A stretch of 64,000 nucleotides of DNA from Teredinibacter haidensis (lineage in GTDB: Bacteria > Pseudomonadota > Gammaproteobacteria > Pseudomonadales > Cellvibrionaceae), in contig NZ_CP060084.1 of the NCBI RefSeq assembly GCF_014211975.1, positions 124,001 to 188,000 of the forward strand, in the 5' to 3' direction. This document shows positions 26,713 to 35,945 of the stretch, in pieces. How positions within the stretch are numbered: the stretch's first letter is position 1; each line of letters starts with the position of its first letter. The position numbers were made by a program, and so were the translations under genes. The notes under the pieces were generated by a model. The model had not been told where the DNA came from. It saw only the letters and a program-made list of their open reading frames with translations, and made no database searches.

Positions 26713-28218
26713 ATGGAATCACCAAAGTCTGCTCTGCATGGGCATTACGTTAAAGCCGATAAGTTGATGCTGATTATTAGTTATCTACTTGCCGTGTTCG
26801 CGCTTGTTCTTGCGCCGCGCTATGGCACCTGGGGGCCCGCATTAATTATTGGTATCGGAACCCCCGTGATGTTAACGGTGTTGTTTCAAATTGCGTCCGG
26901 TACGCGTCTTATGCGTGTGGTGACGGCTGTCGCGTTTATGGTTATGACGGCGCTACATATTCACCAGGGGCATGGCATGATCGAATACCATTTTGGTGTG
27001 TTTGTGCTTATTGCCATATTGCTTTTTTACCGCGACTGGGTACCGACATTAGTTGCGGGGCTAACTATTGCCGTTCACCATGTTTCGTTTTTTATATTAC
27101 AGAGTGGTGGCAGTGAAGTTTATTTGTTGAGTGAAGACAACAATACTTTTTCTATCGTGATGCTGCATGCAATGTATGTGGTGGTGGAAACGGCTTTGAT
27201 TTGTTGGATGGCTCTGGATTCCGAAAATGATGCGCTGGCCACTGTCGGCCTAGCAATGGCTATTGACGAAATTACCACTGATCCACAATCGTTGGATTTA
27301 ACTTACCGTTTAAACAACGAGGCGGTGAAAACCAGTGTTGAGTTTGACGAGTTTATGTCTACCACTGATATTTTTATTGGTAGTGTAAAAGGTCTATGTG
27401 GTGAGCTGGGGGCTTCTGGTGATGAGCTGGCTTCTATTATTTCGGATATGAAGCAGGATGTAGAAAGGCAGCATAAAGAAACCGATATGGTTGCTACGGC
27501 AGTTGAAGAAATGTCTATGTCTATACGCGCTGTCGCGAATAACGCTGCGAATGTATCTCAGTCTTCCGAGAGTATAGGTCTGGATGCTCAGGAGGGCGCC
27601 AAGAACAGTCAGTCGGCGTTGTCGGCAATTGAGAATCTGGCTGCACAAATTAACGATACTTCGAGTGCGGTGGAATCGCTTGCAAATGAATCCAGTAGTA
27701 TCGGTTCGGTGCTCGATGTTATTCAGGGTATTGCGGAACAAACGAACCTTTTGGCTCTTAACGCGGCGATTGAAGCGGCAAGGGCAGGGGAGCAGGGCAG
27801 AGGCTTTGCCGTGGTTGCCGATGAGGTTCGCACCTTGGCTTCTAAAACACAGGAGTCTACCGGTGAGATTCAATCCATTATTCAGAAATTACAACAGCTC
27901 AGTAATAATTCCGTAGAAAGTATGCACAGCAGTCAGGCGCTGGTAAATCGGTGCGTGGAATATAATCGTAAAGCTTATGATGTGTTGCTGAGCGTAAGTG
28001 GTAAATTGGAGGATGTTAGCCGCCTGAACTCTATGATCGCTCAAGCGACTCACGAACAGGAATCGGTTGCAGACAGCGTCGCACAGAATATTACGCAAAT
28101 TGCCGCTTTTGGAAATTCGTCAGCCGAAGACGCTAGAGTTTTGGACGAAAAAAGTAAGCGTATGACGGCGATGACGCAGGATGTTCAATGCCGCGTAAGC
28201 AAATTCAAAACGTCCTAA
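26713..28218 (+). CDS. Methyl-accepting chemotaxis protein with polytopic membrane sensor
   Basis: A 501-residue chemoreceptor. The N-terminal 180 residues contain about six membrane helices and hardly any periplasmic domain, unlike ordinary receptors. This region has a cluster of His residues, HIHQGHGMIEYHFG (about residues 81-95) and HHVSFF. There is no recognisable HAMP domain. The C-terminal half is a standard MCP signalling domain with the kinase-contact hairpin tip IAEQTNLLALNAAIEAARAG near residues 339-358 and EVRTLA after it. It should signal through CheA/CheW. The His-rich membrane part may bind a metal, heme or quinone, or sense membrane state; this is inference. Confidence 0.92.
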   Translation: MESPKSALHGHYVKADKLMLIISYLLAVFALVLAPRYGTWGPALIIGIGTPVMLTVLFQIASGTRLMRVVTAVAFMVMTALHIHQGHGMIEYHFGVFVLIAILLFYRDWVPTLVAGLTIAVHHVSFFILQSGGSEVYLLSEDNNTFSIVMLHAMYVVVETALICWMALDSENDALATVGLAMAIDEITTDPQSLDLTYRLNNEAVKTSVEFDEFMSTTDIFIGSVKGLCGELGASGDELASIISDMKQDVERQHKETDMVATAVEEMSMSIRAVANNAANVSQSSESIGLDAQEGAKNSQSALSAIENLAAQINDTSSAVESLANESSSIGSVLDVIQGIAEQTNLLALNAAIEAARAGEQGRGFAVVADEVRTLASKTQESTGEIQSIIQKLQQLSNNSVESMHSSQALVNRCVEYNRKAYDVLLSVSGKLEDVSRLNSMIAQATHEQESVADSVAQNITQIAAFGNSSAEDARVLDEKSKRMTAMTQDVQCRVSKFKTS

Positions 28219-28323
28219 TTTATATAGGTTCTGTCGTTTTGATACTGCACCGTACTTGAGGCGACACCTTAAATAATCGATACGTGCTTACACTGCTCTC
28301 GCCAGTGTAACGGTATTGGTTTG

Positions 28324-28339
28324 TTGTAAAACGTTACAA
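28324..28339. promoter_or_regulatory. Inverted repeat, operator-like
   Basis: TTGTAA-AACG-TTACAA, with six-base arms, lies about 125 bp before the FG-GAP lipoprotein start. It could be a dimeric regulator site; the regulator is unknown. Confidence 0.35.
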
Positions 28340-28351
28340 AACTTTACCGAT

Positions 28352-28386
28352 CCTTAACGCAACTTTTCGAACCCTTAACCCAACTT
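28352..28386 (+). promoter_or_regulatory. Direct repeat 14-mers 21 bp apart, operator-like
   Basis: CCTTAACGCAACTT (28352-28365) and CCTTAACCCAACTT (28373-28386) differ at one base and are spaced 21 bp start to start, two turns of B-DNA, upstream of the start at 28463. Side-by-side binding of an activator such as a response regulator would fit; no such regulator can be named. Confidence 0.45.
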
Positions 28387-28462
28387 ATTGGTCTTATCTT
28401 TCAAACTGACTCGTTTCGATAGTGTTTGCTGTCGACCTCTATTTGACCAAGAAGGGCTTTCC

Positions 28463-30502
28463 ATGAAAAGAGTATTGTTGGGTATATCTATTTCGTTTTT
28501 ACTTCTACTGCTGCAGGCGTGCGGGGGAAGCGGTGGTTCTAATAGTGATGATGAAACAGACACTACACCCGATGCCTTTTATTTTACCGATCAATATGGT
28601 TTAGGTTTAGGGATTTATGTCGAGTCCAATACTCTGGAAATTAGTGGTATCGATGCCGAAACGGATATTAGTATTGAGGGTGGCGAATATTCGATTAATG
28701 GAGGTGAGTTTACCGATCAGGATGGGACGATTATCGAGGGGCAAAATGTCACTCTTCGCGTACTGTCTTCGGAAGATTTATATACGTCTGCGTCTGCCGT
28801 TCTGACTATTGGTGATGTGTCTGACACCTTTTATGTGCGTACGACGTCACTGGGTTTGAATGTACGTTACAATTTTAAAAGCTTAAGTTTTTATTGGCAG
28901 GAAGTGGGTGCGGCGACCTACTATCGCTTGTGGTATCAGCCCCATGCAGATGCGGATTTCGAGCAGGTTGGTCGCGATTTGGATGCATCAACTACCGGTA
29001 CGCGAATGGAAATTGCGGTTCATACGTTTGACTGGTTTAACGCACAGTTTAAGTTGGAAGCCTGTACTAATACTGAATGTTTCTCAACCCGAAGCGTTGG
29101 CGTTGTTAACGAGCGCAGCAATGCTGTGGGTTATGTTAAATCGGCCAATACCGAAGCGTTCGATAACTTTTCGTTTGTTGCCTTAAGTGCTGATGGCAAT
29201 ACCCTTGCGGTTGGCGCGCCAGCGGAAGATGGTAATGCTGGTATTGATGGTGATCTGGGTAGCAACGCCGCTTCTGGTGCGGGTGCCGTTTATATCTACA
29301 GGAAAGAAGGGCTGGATTGGACGTTCCAAACCTATATTAAAGCGTTAAATGCCGAGGCGGGCGACGCTTTTGGTTCGGCTTTGAGTTTAAGTGGCGACGG
29401 GAATACCTTGGCTGTAGGCGCACCCTTTGAAGCGAGCAGCGCTCTTGGGGTTGATGCTGACGATGCCGATAATAGCGCTGCAAATGCTGGGGCCGTATAC
29501 GTTTACAAGCGTATTGGGGATATCTGGCTGGCGCAGAGTTATATCAAGGCGTCTGATACGGCTACGGGTGATTTGTTTGGTTCGTCGGTAGCTCTGAGCA
29601 CTTACGGTGAAACCCTGGCGGTGGGGGCGCCGGGTAAAGCTAGTGGTGAAGGTGCTGCTTATATTTATACTGCCGGTGAAGAGAGTTGGTTACCCCAGGC
29701 GGATTTGTCGGCAAGTAATGCCGAGGCGGGCGATAGTTTTGGCTATGCGCTGGCATTAACGGCTGATGGTGATGAGTTGGTTGTCGGTGCTCCCTATGAA
29801 TCATCCAACAGTACCGGTCTTAATATGGATCAGGCCGATAACAATGCACCCTTTGCCGGTGCCGCTTATGTGTACGCTCGCACAGGGAGCGATTGGCAAT
29901 TTGACAGTTATATCAAAGCCTCCAATACGGCTGAAAATCAAATGCTCGGTTCAGCCGTGGCGATAAGTGCTAACGGTAAAACTCTTGCTCTAGGGGCGCC
30001 GGGTGAAGCCAGTAATGCTTACGGGGTTAACGGTGACGAGAGCGATACGTCTTACCCTGGCTCTGGCGCGGCTTATGTGTTTTCTCGTGATGCCTCCAAT
30101 GGCCTAGTTCAGCAGGCCTATATAAAGGCGTCCGACGGCGATCTTGGCGACAGCTTTGGTTCCGCCCTGAGCATTAACGCCACGGGTAAGCTGCTTGTGG
30201 TAGCGGCACTCGGTGAAGATAGTGCTAATGATGCTGTCGACAGCAACGACTCCGATAATTCCGCCGTGGATGCGGGTGCAGCTTACGTGTTTGCGTTGGA
30301 TGAGAGTCAGTGGCAACAGCTACGCTATGTAAAAGCGCCAAATACGGATGCTGGAGATAAGTTTGGTTCTTCAATCTCTCTGGACGCCTCTGGAAAGGTG
30401 CTGGCGATAGGGGCTCCGGGCGAGGACAGCCACTCCACCGATGTGGCTTCTAGTCAGGGTAGTGATGTTGAGCAGGATAGCGGTGCCGCTTATCTGTTCT
30501 AA
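28463..30502 (+). CDS. FG-GAP/integrin-alpha-like beta-propeller lipoprotein
   Basis: A 679-residue surface or periplasmic lipoprotein. I choose ATG 28463 because it gives a signal peptide with lipobox LQAC (Cys20) and has AAGG upstream; the open frame extends to 28388. After a Ser/Asp-rich stretch and a beta-rich N-terminal half (fibronectin-like, to about residue 225), seven FG-GAP-like repeats follow. Each has the form D-x-FGSA-x-SL-x-GDGNTLAVGAP and is separated by GAVYVY strands, as in integrin alpha-type propellers. Asp-rich DADNSA segments look calcium-binding. Such proteins commonly mediate adhesion or binding; the ligand is unknown. Confidence 0.87.
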   Translation: MKRVLLGISISFLLLLLQACGGSGGSNSDDETDTTPDAFYFTDQYGLGLGIYVESNTLEISGIDAETDISIEGGEYSINGGEFTDQDGTIIEGQNVTLRVLSSEDLYTSASAVLTIGDVSDTFYVRTTSLGLNVRYNFKSLSFYWQEVGAATYYRLWYQPHADADFEQVGRDLDASTTGTRMEIAVHTFDWFNAQFKLEACTNTECFSTRSVGVVNERSNAVGYVKSANTEAFDNFSFVALSADGNTLAVGAPAEDGNAGIDGDLGSNAASGAGAVYIYRKEGLDWTFQTYIKALNAEAGDAFGSALSLSGDGNTLAVGAPFEASSALGVDADDADNSAANAGAVYVYKRIGDIWLAQSYIKASDTATGDLFGSSVALSTYGETLAVGAPGKASGEGAAYIYTAGEESWLPQADLSASNAEAGDSFGYALALTADGDELVVGAPYESSNSTGLNMDQADNNAPFAGAAYVYARTGSDWQFDSYIKASNTAENQMLGSAVAISANGKTLALGAPGEASNAYGVNGDESDTSYPGSGAAYVFSRDASNGLVQQAYIKASDGDLGDSFGSALSINATGKLLVVAALGEDSANDAVDSNDSDNSAVDAGAAYVFALDESQWQQLRYVKAPNTDAGDKFGSSISLDASGKVLAIGAPGEDSHSTDVASSQGSDVEQDSGAAYLF

Positions 30503-30889
30503 AGCTTGGTAGTATGGTGTTCAGAGCCTGATAAGGGCTCTGGGCACACTTTCCTATCTCCTACCTTTCTGAAGTGGGTTGCTTACCGATCCCGCGGAAT
30601 ATCGATGGCTTGGTATGGGCGACATGTGCTGCAGAAGTCATTTTTATCGGGCTTTTCGTGGTGAATAAGGCGGTATATTGAAAAACCTTCCGCCGCGAAC
30701 CTATTTCGTGCTCGACTTCCCCGTGTAAACAGCTATCTTTTATAGAGGCCCCAGTTTTGTTGGCGTGGCCTTAAACATAAATCTTCCCTTCTTTGCTCCA
30801 GGATAGGTATGGCGTCTGGCGCGCTAGTCTTCTTGTTGCTACTACTGTAAAGTCGCACGCCCGATGCTTGTTGAGTTAGAGACGTTTCG
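30503..30889 (+). terminator. Intergenic region with terminator-like hairpin at 30522-30542
   Basis: CAGAGCC pairs with GGCTCTG around a seven-base loop, 20 bases after the FG-GAP lipoprotein stop, without a good T-tract. The remaining 345 bp before the lytic transglycosylase show no gene, repeat or clear promoter. Confidence 0.45.
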
Positions 30890-31414
30890 ATGAAGTTTGT
30901 TGTTCAGCCCTTGTTATGTGCCGTGGTTTTTCTGGCTACTACCGGCGTAACAGCATTCTCCTACGCCGAAAAACAACGGGTCCACCCTCCTGTTCGCGCA
31001 CATTTCTATAATAAACATCGAGAGGCATTTCGCCCCTTTGTTATCAGTATTTCCAAGCGTTTTAATGTGTCGCCAGCGCTTACGGAAGCCGTGATTCATA
31101 CGGAGAGCTACTACGACCCAGAAGCCGTTTCCCGCGTTGGAGCTATGGGGCTAATGCAGCTTATGCGGCCCACTGCACGCTACTACGGTGTTTACAACCG
31201 CCGTGACCCGATCAAAAACATCGAGGCGGGTGTTCAGTATTTGCGGGACTTAATGGTCATGTTTGATAACGATCTCGAGCTGGTGCTGGCCGCCTACAAC
31301 GCCGGCGAAACCGCCGTCAAACGCTACGGTAATCGCGTTCCCCCCTACGCCGAAACACAAGACTATGTGCGCAAAGTACGTCGCAAGATGAACCAGCTAA
31401 AGGGCACCATCTAA
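30890..31414 (+). CDS. Lytic transglycosylase, SLT domain
   Basis: A 174-residue exported enzyme with a signal peptide (to about residue 26) and a single SLT (Slt70-like) domain. The catalytic Glu72 is in HTESYYDPEA, followed by SRVGAMGLMQLMRPTA, the Gln/Met-rich core, and VLAAYNAGETAV, the AYNAG motif of the substrate cleft. It should cleave the MurNAc-GlcNAc bond of peptidoglycan to form 1,6-anhydro ends in the periplasm. It is short, with no extra domain. A second SLT enzyme is found at 55583. It stands just before the iron cluster but is likely independent of it, as a Fur-like box follows. Confidence 0.92.
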   Translation: MKFVVQPLLCAVVFLATTGVTAFSYAEKQRVHPPVRAHFYNKHREAFRPFVISISKRFNVSPALTEAVIHTESYYDPEAVSRVGAMGLMQLMRPTARYYGVYNRRDPIKNIEAGVQYLRDLMVMFDNDLELVLAAYNAGETAVKRYGNRVPPYAETQDYVRKVRRKMNQLKGTI

Positions 31415-31450
31415 AAATCTCTTCCGGAACAAATCCACAATTGCAAAGCT

Positions 31451-31471
31451 AAATGATAATCTATACTATTT
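31451..31471 (+). promoter_or_regulatory. Fur-box-like sequence before the imelysin cluster
   Basis: AAATGATAATCTATACTATTT, here positions 31451-31471, contains the TGATAAT half-site of Fur boxes and a poorer second half. It lies 40 bp before the first imelysin gene, where a Fur-repressed promoter would be expected. Match judged by eye. Confidence 0.5.
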
Positions 31472-31510
31472 AGATCTAAAGCAAAGATTAGCTATATTTA
31501 GGAGTGGCAT

Positions 31511-32905
31511 ATGGATTTTCGTAACTGGTTGGCGGTGTCTGCCGTAACTTTCACTTTGGTTGCCTGTGGTGGTGACGATGGTAAAGATGGTGTTGATGGC
31601 CAAAATGGTGCTAATGGCGCCGATGGTAATAACGGCGTCCCTTCTCTGGTAACCGTCGGTGATGTGGTGCGTACCAACGCGAATATTGCCTACGCCAGTT
31701 ACAGTGATTCTCTGGTTTCCGCTGTTCAGCTACAGTCAAAACTCGAAGCCTTGGTGGCAACGCCTAGTGAACAGACGCTGTCTGCAGCCAAAGCCGCTTG
31801 GGTTTCGGCGCGTGAACCCTACGGCCAAACCGAAGTTTACCGCTTTCGCGAAGGCCCTATCGATGCGTTGAAGGACGATGGCACGATGGGTAGTGATGGT
31901 GATGGGCCTGAAGGTCGCATCAACGCCTGGCCACTGGGTGAAGCCATTATCGATTATGTCGCCAATCAGGTAGACGGTGATTCCCGCCCTGAGAATGTTT
32001 CCTCTACTGACGCGATTAGCGGCAACATTATTGCCGATAGCGAAGGTTTTCCCATTATCAATAAAGCTGCTCTTGTCGCTAATTTCGAATTGGGTGGCGA
32101 TGAGCGCAATGTGACTACCGGTTATCACGCGGTTGAATTCTTGCTTTGGGGACAGGATCTTAATCAGGATGGCGCAGGTTCAGGTGAACGTGATGCCTCT
32201 GCGGGTCAGCGTCCTTATACCGACTATATCGACAACGCCAGTTGTACCAGTGGTGATGCGAACTCTGCGGCAAGTATTTGTGAGCGTCGTGGTGATTACC
32301 TGTTGGCAGCCGGTGAGTTGCTGATCGATGATTTACAGCGGTTGGTCGATGCATGGAACCCAAGTGTTAGCGATAACCACTATGCCGAAGTCGTGGCGGG
32401 CGGCAGTGCCAGCTTGGCAGCGATTTTGGAAAGTATGGGACGTTTAGGTTTTGGTGAGCTGGCCGGTGAGCGAATGAATATTGCGCTGCTGCAGGATTCT
32501 CAGGAAGACGAGCACTCCTGTTTTAGTGATAACACCCATCGGGATATTTACTTGAACGCTAAGGGTGTCTACAACAGTTTCCACGGTGAATATACGCAAG
32601 TGAATGGCGATGTTGTGAGCGGTGCGGGGATTGATGATTACCTGGTTTCAATTGGTGAGCTAACACTGGCCAATAATCTGCGAGCGGCATTGGAAGATAC
32701 CATGATAAAGGTGTCTGTTATCAGCCAGATCGCCGAAGCAGGATTACCTTTTGACAATCAAATTCAGACAGCCTCTGCTCGCAGCGCGGTTGACGCGGCG
32801 ATTAAAGCGCTTGCCGGCCCACAGACTGAAGCGATTGAAAATGTTGTGCAAGTACTGAGTTTGAGTACCGATGACCTGCGTCAGGATACAGAAGAAGATA
32901 TTTAA
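31511..32905 (+). CDS. Imelysin-family lipoprotein (M75-like), first copy
   Basis: A 464-residue imelysin-family protein. Lipobox VAC with Cys19, then a Gly/Asp/Asn-rich stretch of collagen-like GKDGVDGQNGANG type, then the helical imelysin domain (about 50-460). The family metal-site motif GxHxxE is seen as GYHAVEFLLWGQD, with His206 and Glu209. Imelysins are iron-regulated outer-surface or periplasmic proteins related to EfeO and IrpA; a metal-binding or transport-accessory role is likelier than the proteolysis first suggested. AGGAG precedes the ATG by six bases. It opens a six-gene array with di-heme oxidoreductases, a second imelysin and a TonB receptor. Confidence 0.93.
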   Translation: MDFRNWLAVSAVTFTLVACGGDDGKDGVDGQNGANGADGNNGVPSLVTVGDVVRTNANIAYASYSDSLVSAVQLQSKLEALVATPSEQTLSAAKAAWVSAREPYGQTEVYRFREGPIDALKDDGTMGSDGDGPEGRINAWPLGEAIIDYVANQVDGDSRPENVSSTDAISGNIIADSEGFPIINKAALVANFELGGDERNVTTGYHAVEFLLWGQDLNQDGAGSGERDASAGQRPYTDYIDNASCTSGDANSAASICERRGDYLLAAGELLIDDLQRLVDAWNPSVSDNHYAEVVAGGSASLAAILESMGRLGFGELAGERMNIALLQDSQEDEHSCFSDNTHRDIYLNAKGVYNSFHGEYTQVNGDVVSGAGIDDYLVSIGELTLANNLRAALEDTMIKVSVISQIAEAGLPFDNQIQTASARSAVDAAIKALAGPQTEAIENVVQVLSLSTDDLRQDTEEDI

Positions 32906-33009
32906 TCTTAGCCAATAGCGCGTTTGATAGCTCGGTGCAGAAATGCCCCGGGCTTTTTGCGTTCAATAAGTCTGGGCAGAGTTGTAATTTTCTATAGTAG
33001 AGAATGTAA

Positions 33010-34650
33010 ATGAAAAACCCCCGTAGATTAGTTGTACTTGCCGCTGTTTTGCTCCTTGTTGCCTGTGGTGGTGGCGGAGGATCGACAGCACAGCCTACTG
33101 TAGAGCCGACCGCCGCTCCGACACCAACGTTGCCGCCCGCGTATTTACAATACGAGTATAAGTCTGGCGGCGAAGCCAGTGTTGCTCGTAGTGATGAGGA
33201 CGCATTCAGCCAAAGCCCGGACGCTATCACCAATGACCTTAATGATGACGCGGTGTTTAAGCAGGGGAATTTTCTGTTCCGTAATGCTCACAAGGGCGAA
33301 GGTCCACTGTTGAATAATCATACCTGCCAGGGCTGCCATATCAAGGATGGTCGTGGGAATCCCCCTTTGAGCGAGGATGAAGCATTCACCTCCATGCTGG
33401 TGCGCTTAAGCCTTGGCAACGATGGCGATAATAATCCGATTCCCGATCCCATTTACGGTACCCAGTTACAGACCTTCGGTGCCGGTTTGTCGGGCGAACT
33501 GGTAGAAGCCAGCTACCGGGGAGCGCTTGATGAAATAACCACTACCGGTGAGGCTTACGCGTTTATTCGCTACGACAATATTGACGGCCAATACGCCGAT
33601 GGCAGCACTTACCAGCTGCAAAAACCGATCTACTATTTGAAGAAACCTGCGTACGGGGATTTTTCCGAGGGCCTTTTAACCTCCCCGCGCGTTGCGTCGC
33701 CGATGATTGGTTTGGGTTTGCTGGAAGCCATTCCTGAAACTGAGCTACTGGCGTTGGCCGACCCCAATGACAGTAACAACGACGGTATTTCAGGTCGCGC
33801 AAGAATGATCACCAATAACACGACAGGTGTAGCTCAGGTGGGCCGTTTCGGCTGGAAAGCATCTACCGGCAGCGTGTTACAGCAATCCGCCGGGGCCTAT
33901 CTGGGTGATATTGGTTTGACCAATAAATTTAATGCCAGCGAAAACTGCACAAGTCTGCAGGTAGCCTGCAACGCTCGCGCAGATACCGAAGAGCTGCGCG
34001 GGGCCGACGTAGATATTCGCGATATCGAACTGGCCTTTGTTGAGTTTTATTCACGCCTGCTAGCCGTTCCCGAAAGACGGGGTTATGACTCGGCAAGCGA
34101 AACCTGGGATGAAGGTATTGCGGCCGGCAGGGATCTTTTTGATCAAAGCGGCTGTGGTGGCTGCCATGTTCGTCATCATCAAACCGGCGCAGCCGTTGCC
34201 AGTATTTTTGGAACGGTAGAAACGTTATCTACATTGGTGGAGTCCGACGAAACCATTAGCGTATTAAGCGATCAGCATATTTGGCCACATACGGATTTAT
34301 TACTGCACGATATGGGCGGCAGTTGTCAGGCAAGCGTGCGCGAAACGCTCGAAGGTGAAAGTTGTACTGAAGGTGAGAGCTGTCTGTGGGTGAAACGCTG
34401 CGAAGGCTTGGCCGATGGTCGCCCCGATGGCGAAGCCAGTGGCAGTGAGTGGCGAACGTCTGCGCTCTGGGGGCTGGGTTTAGTTAAAACCGTAAACCCC
34501 AAAGCCGGCTTTTTGCATGATGGTCGCGCACGCACGATTGAGGAAGCCATTTTGTGGCACGACGGCGAAGCCGCAAATGCGCAGCAGACTTTTGTACAAA
34601 TGCCCGCAACCGACCGGGAAAATTTGCTGGCCTATTTACATTCGCTGTAA
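33010..34650 (+). CDS. Di-heme oxidoreductase lipoprotein (DHOR/DUF1111 family), first copy
   Basis: A 546-residue exported c-type cytochrome. Lipobox VAC with Cys19 and a Pro/Thr linker are followed by the di-heme domain. Two heme c sites are visible: Cys106-Cys109-His110 (CQGCH) and Cys382-Cys385-His386 (CGGCH). Other landmarks of the family are IYGTQLQTFG, SPMIGLGLLEAIPE, GISGRARM, GRFGWKA and LWGLGL, ending with FLHDGRARTIEEAILWHDGEA. It resembles MauG-type and thiol-oxidoreductase proteins; a redox role on iron or on an iron carrier is inferred from the neighbours. It abuts the second copy, which starts directly after its stop. Confidence 0.92.
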   Translation: MKNPRRLVVLAAVLLLVACGGGGGSTAQPTVEPTAAPTPTLPPAYLQYEYKSGGEASVARSDEDAFSQSPDAITNDLNDDAVFKQGNFLFRNAHKGEGPLLNNHTCQGCHIKDGRGNPPLSEDEAFTSMLVRLSLGNDGDNNPIPDPIYGTQLQTFGAGLSGELVEASYRGALDEITTTGEAYAFIRYDNIDGQYADGSTYQLQKPIYYLKKPAYGDFSEGLLTSPRVASPMIGLGLLEAIPETELLALADPNDSNNDGISGRARMITNNTTGVAQVGRFGWKASTGSVLQQSAGAYLGDIGLTNKFNASENCTSLQVACNARADTEELRGADVDIRDIELAFVEFYSRLLAVPERRGYDSASETWDEGIAAGRDLFDQSGCGGCHVRHHQTGAAVASIFGTVETLSTLVESDETISVLSDQHIWPHTDLLLHDMGGSCQASVRETLEGESCTEGESCLWVKRCEGLADGRPDGEASGSEWRTSALWGLGLVKTVNPKAGFLHDGRARTIEEAILWHDGEAANAQQTFVQMPATDRENLLAYLHSL

Positions 34651-35913
34651 ATGAAAGCTTTTTACGTACTGCTTTTATTTTTCGCTAGCAATCTATGTTT
34701 AGCCTCGCCCCAATGGGTGAAGCCGACAAATACGTTAACCGTATCGGAGGGCTTGGCTTTTTGGGCGGGGTTCTCACTGTTTCGCGATCCCTGGGTAGCG
34801 GCCCCGGCCTCGACTCTCGGTCGCGATGGCTTGGGCCCGTTATTCAATGCACGCTCGTGTGATGCTTGTCATCACAATGGTGCCCAGGGTGATCTACCCG
34901 AATACGGCCTAGGTGCTGTTGTACGCTTGGGAGAGATCAGCGAATCGGGTGAGGGATCGAATAACATTTACGGGGAGCAGCTGCAAACGCTATCTATCGA
35001 TTCGCTCACTGGCGGTAACGAAATTCCCGCTGAAGCGAAATGGGCCATACGCTGGCAGCCTGTAACTTTAACCATTAGCGAGCGGGCCTTTGAGCTAAAA
35101 AAACCATTGTTGGCTTTCAGCGATTTTGCCTATGGACATGTGGATACATCAGTAGCGCAATCGCTGCGGCTCGCACCACCATTATTTGGTCTTGGTGATA
35201 TCGACACGCTGAGCGATGCCGAAATTTTAAGCGGCGAAGACCCGCAGGATAGCAATGCCGATGGTATTTCCGGCAGAGCCAACCGAGTACTGGACCGGCA
35301 AACGGGGAAAATGACGCTTGGTCGCTTCGGCTACAAAGCCGAACAGCCGAACCTGAGGCAGCAAATTGCAGGGGCCTTTTTTCAGGATATTGGCATTAGT
35401 TCATGGCTATACCCGCAGCAGAATTGTTCGCCGGTACAGACAGCATGTCTAACAGCGGTAACGGGAAATTCTTCTGCGGAGAAAACTGAAATTAGCCGTG
35501 AAAAACTGGAATTAGTTACGGCTTTTTCCCGCGAGCTAAAAGCGGCGAACGGCACAGAAAAAAATGCCCGAGGCGAAGCACTATTTTCGGCGCTGGGTTG
35601 TAGCGGCTGCCACCAAACGTTTAAGCGTGCTGCGATCTACAGCGATCTCTTGCTGCACGATATGGGACCTGGTCTGGCGGATAATCGGCCGGTCTATAAG
35701 GCCAGTGGTGACGAATGGCGAACCACGCCCCTGCGCGGATTAAATCGAAAACTTATGCAGCAGCCGGTACAACTGTTGCACGACGGTAGAGCGGCAACGC
35801 TGACCGAGGCGCTGCTATGGCATGGCGGTGAAGCCGCTAAGGTACGAAAAAACTTTGTAGAATTAACATCAGCACAGCAGGCGGAATTAATCGAATTTCT
35901 TCGAGCACTTTAA
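34651..35913 (+). CDS. Di-heme oxidoreductase (DHOR/DUF1111 family), second copy
   Basis: A 420-residue periplasmic paralog of the gene before, starting immediately after its stop with zero spacing. It has a cleavable signal peptide (FYVLLLFFASNLCLA) instead of a lipobox. Heme c motifs are Cys70-Cys73-His74 (CDACH) and Cys317-Cys320-His321 (CSGCH). Shared landmarks are IYGEQLQTLS, LAPPLFGLGDIDTL, GISGRANR, GRFGYKAEQP, LLLHDMGPGLAD and LLHDGRAATLTEALLWHGGEAA. It is shorter than the first copy mainly between the second heme motif and the C-terminus. The two may form a heterodimeric electron-transfer pair; that is inference. Confidence 0.92.
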   Translation: MKAFYVLLLFFASNLCLASPQWVKPTNTLTVSEGLAFWAGFSLFRDPWVAAPASTLGRDGLGPLFNARSCDACHHNGAQGDLPEYGLGAVVRLGEISESGEGSNNIYGEQLQTLSIDSLTGGNEIPAEAKWAIRWQPVTLTISERAFELKKPLLAFSDFAYGHVDTSVAQSLRLAPPLFGLGDIDTLSDAEILSGEDPQDSNADGISGRANRVLDRQTGKMTLGRFGYKAEQPNLRQQIAGAFFQDIGISSWLYPQQNCSPVQTACLTAVTGNSSAEKTEISREKLELVTAFSRELKAANGTEKNARGEALFSALGCSGCHQTFKRAAIYSDLLLHDMGPGLADNRPVYKASGDEWRTTPLRGLNRKLMQQPVQLLHDGRAATLTEALLWHGGEAAKVRKNFVELTSAQQAELIEFLRAL

Positions 35914-35945
35914 GGACGCTGCAAATTTAGTATGAGGAGTGTTAC

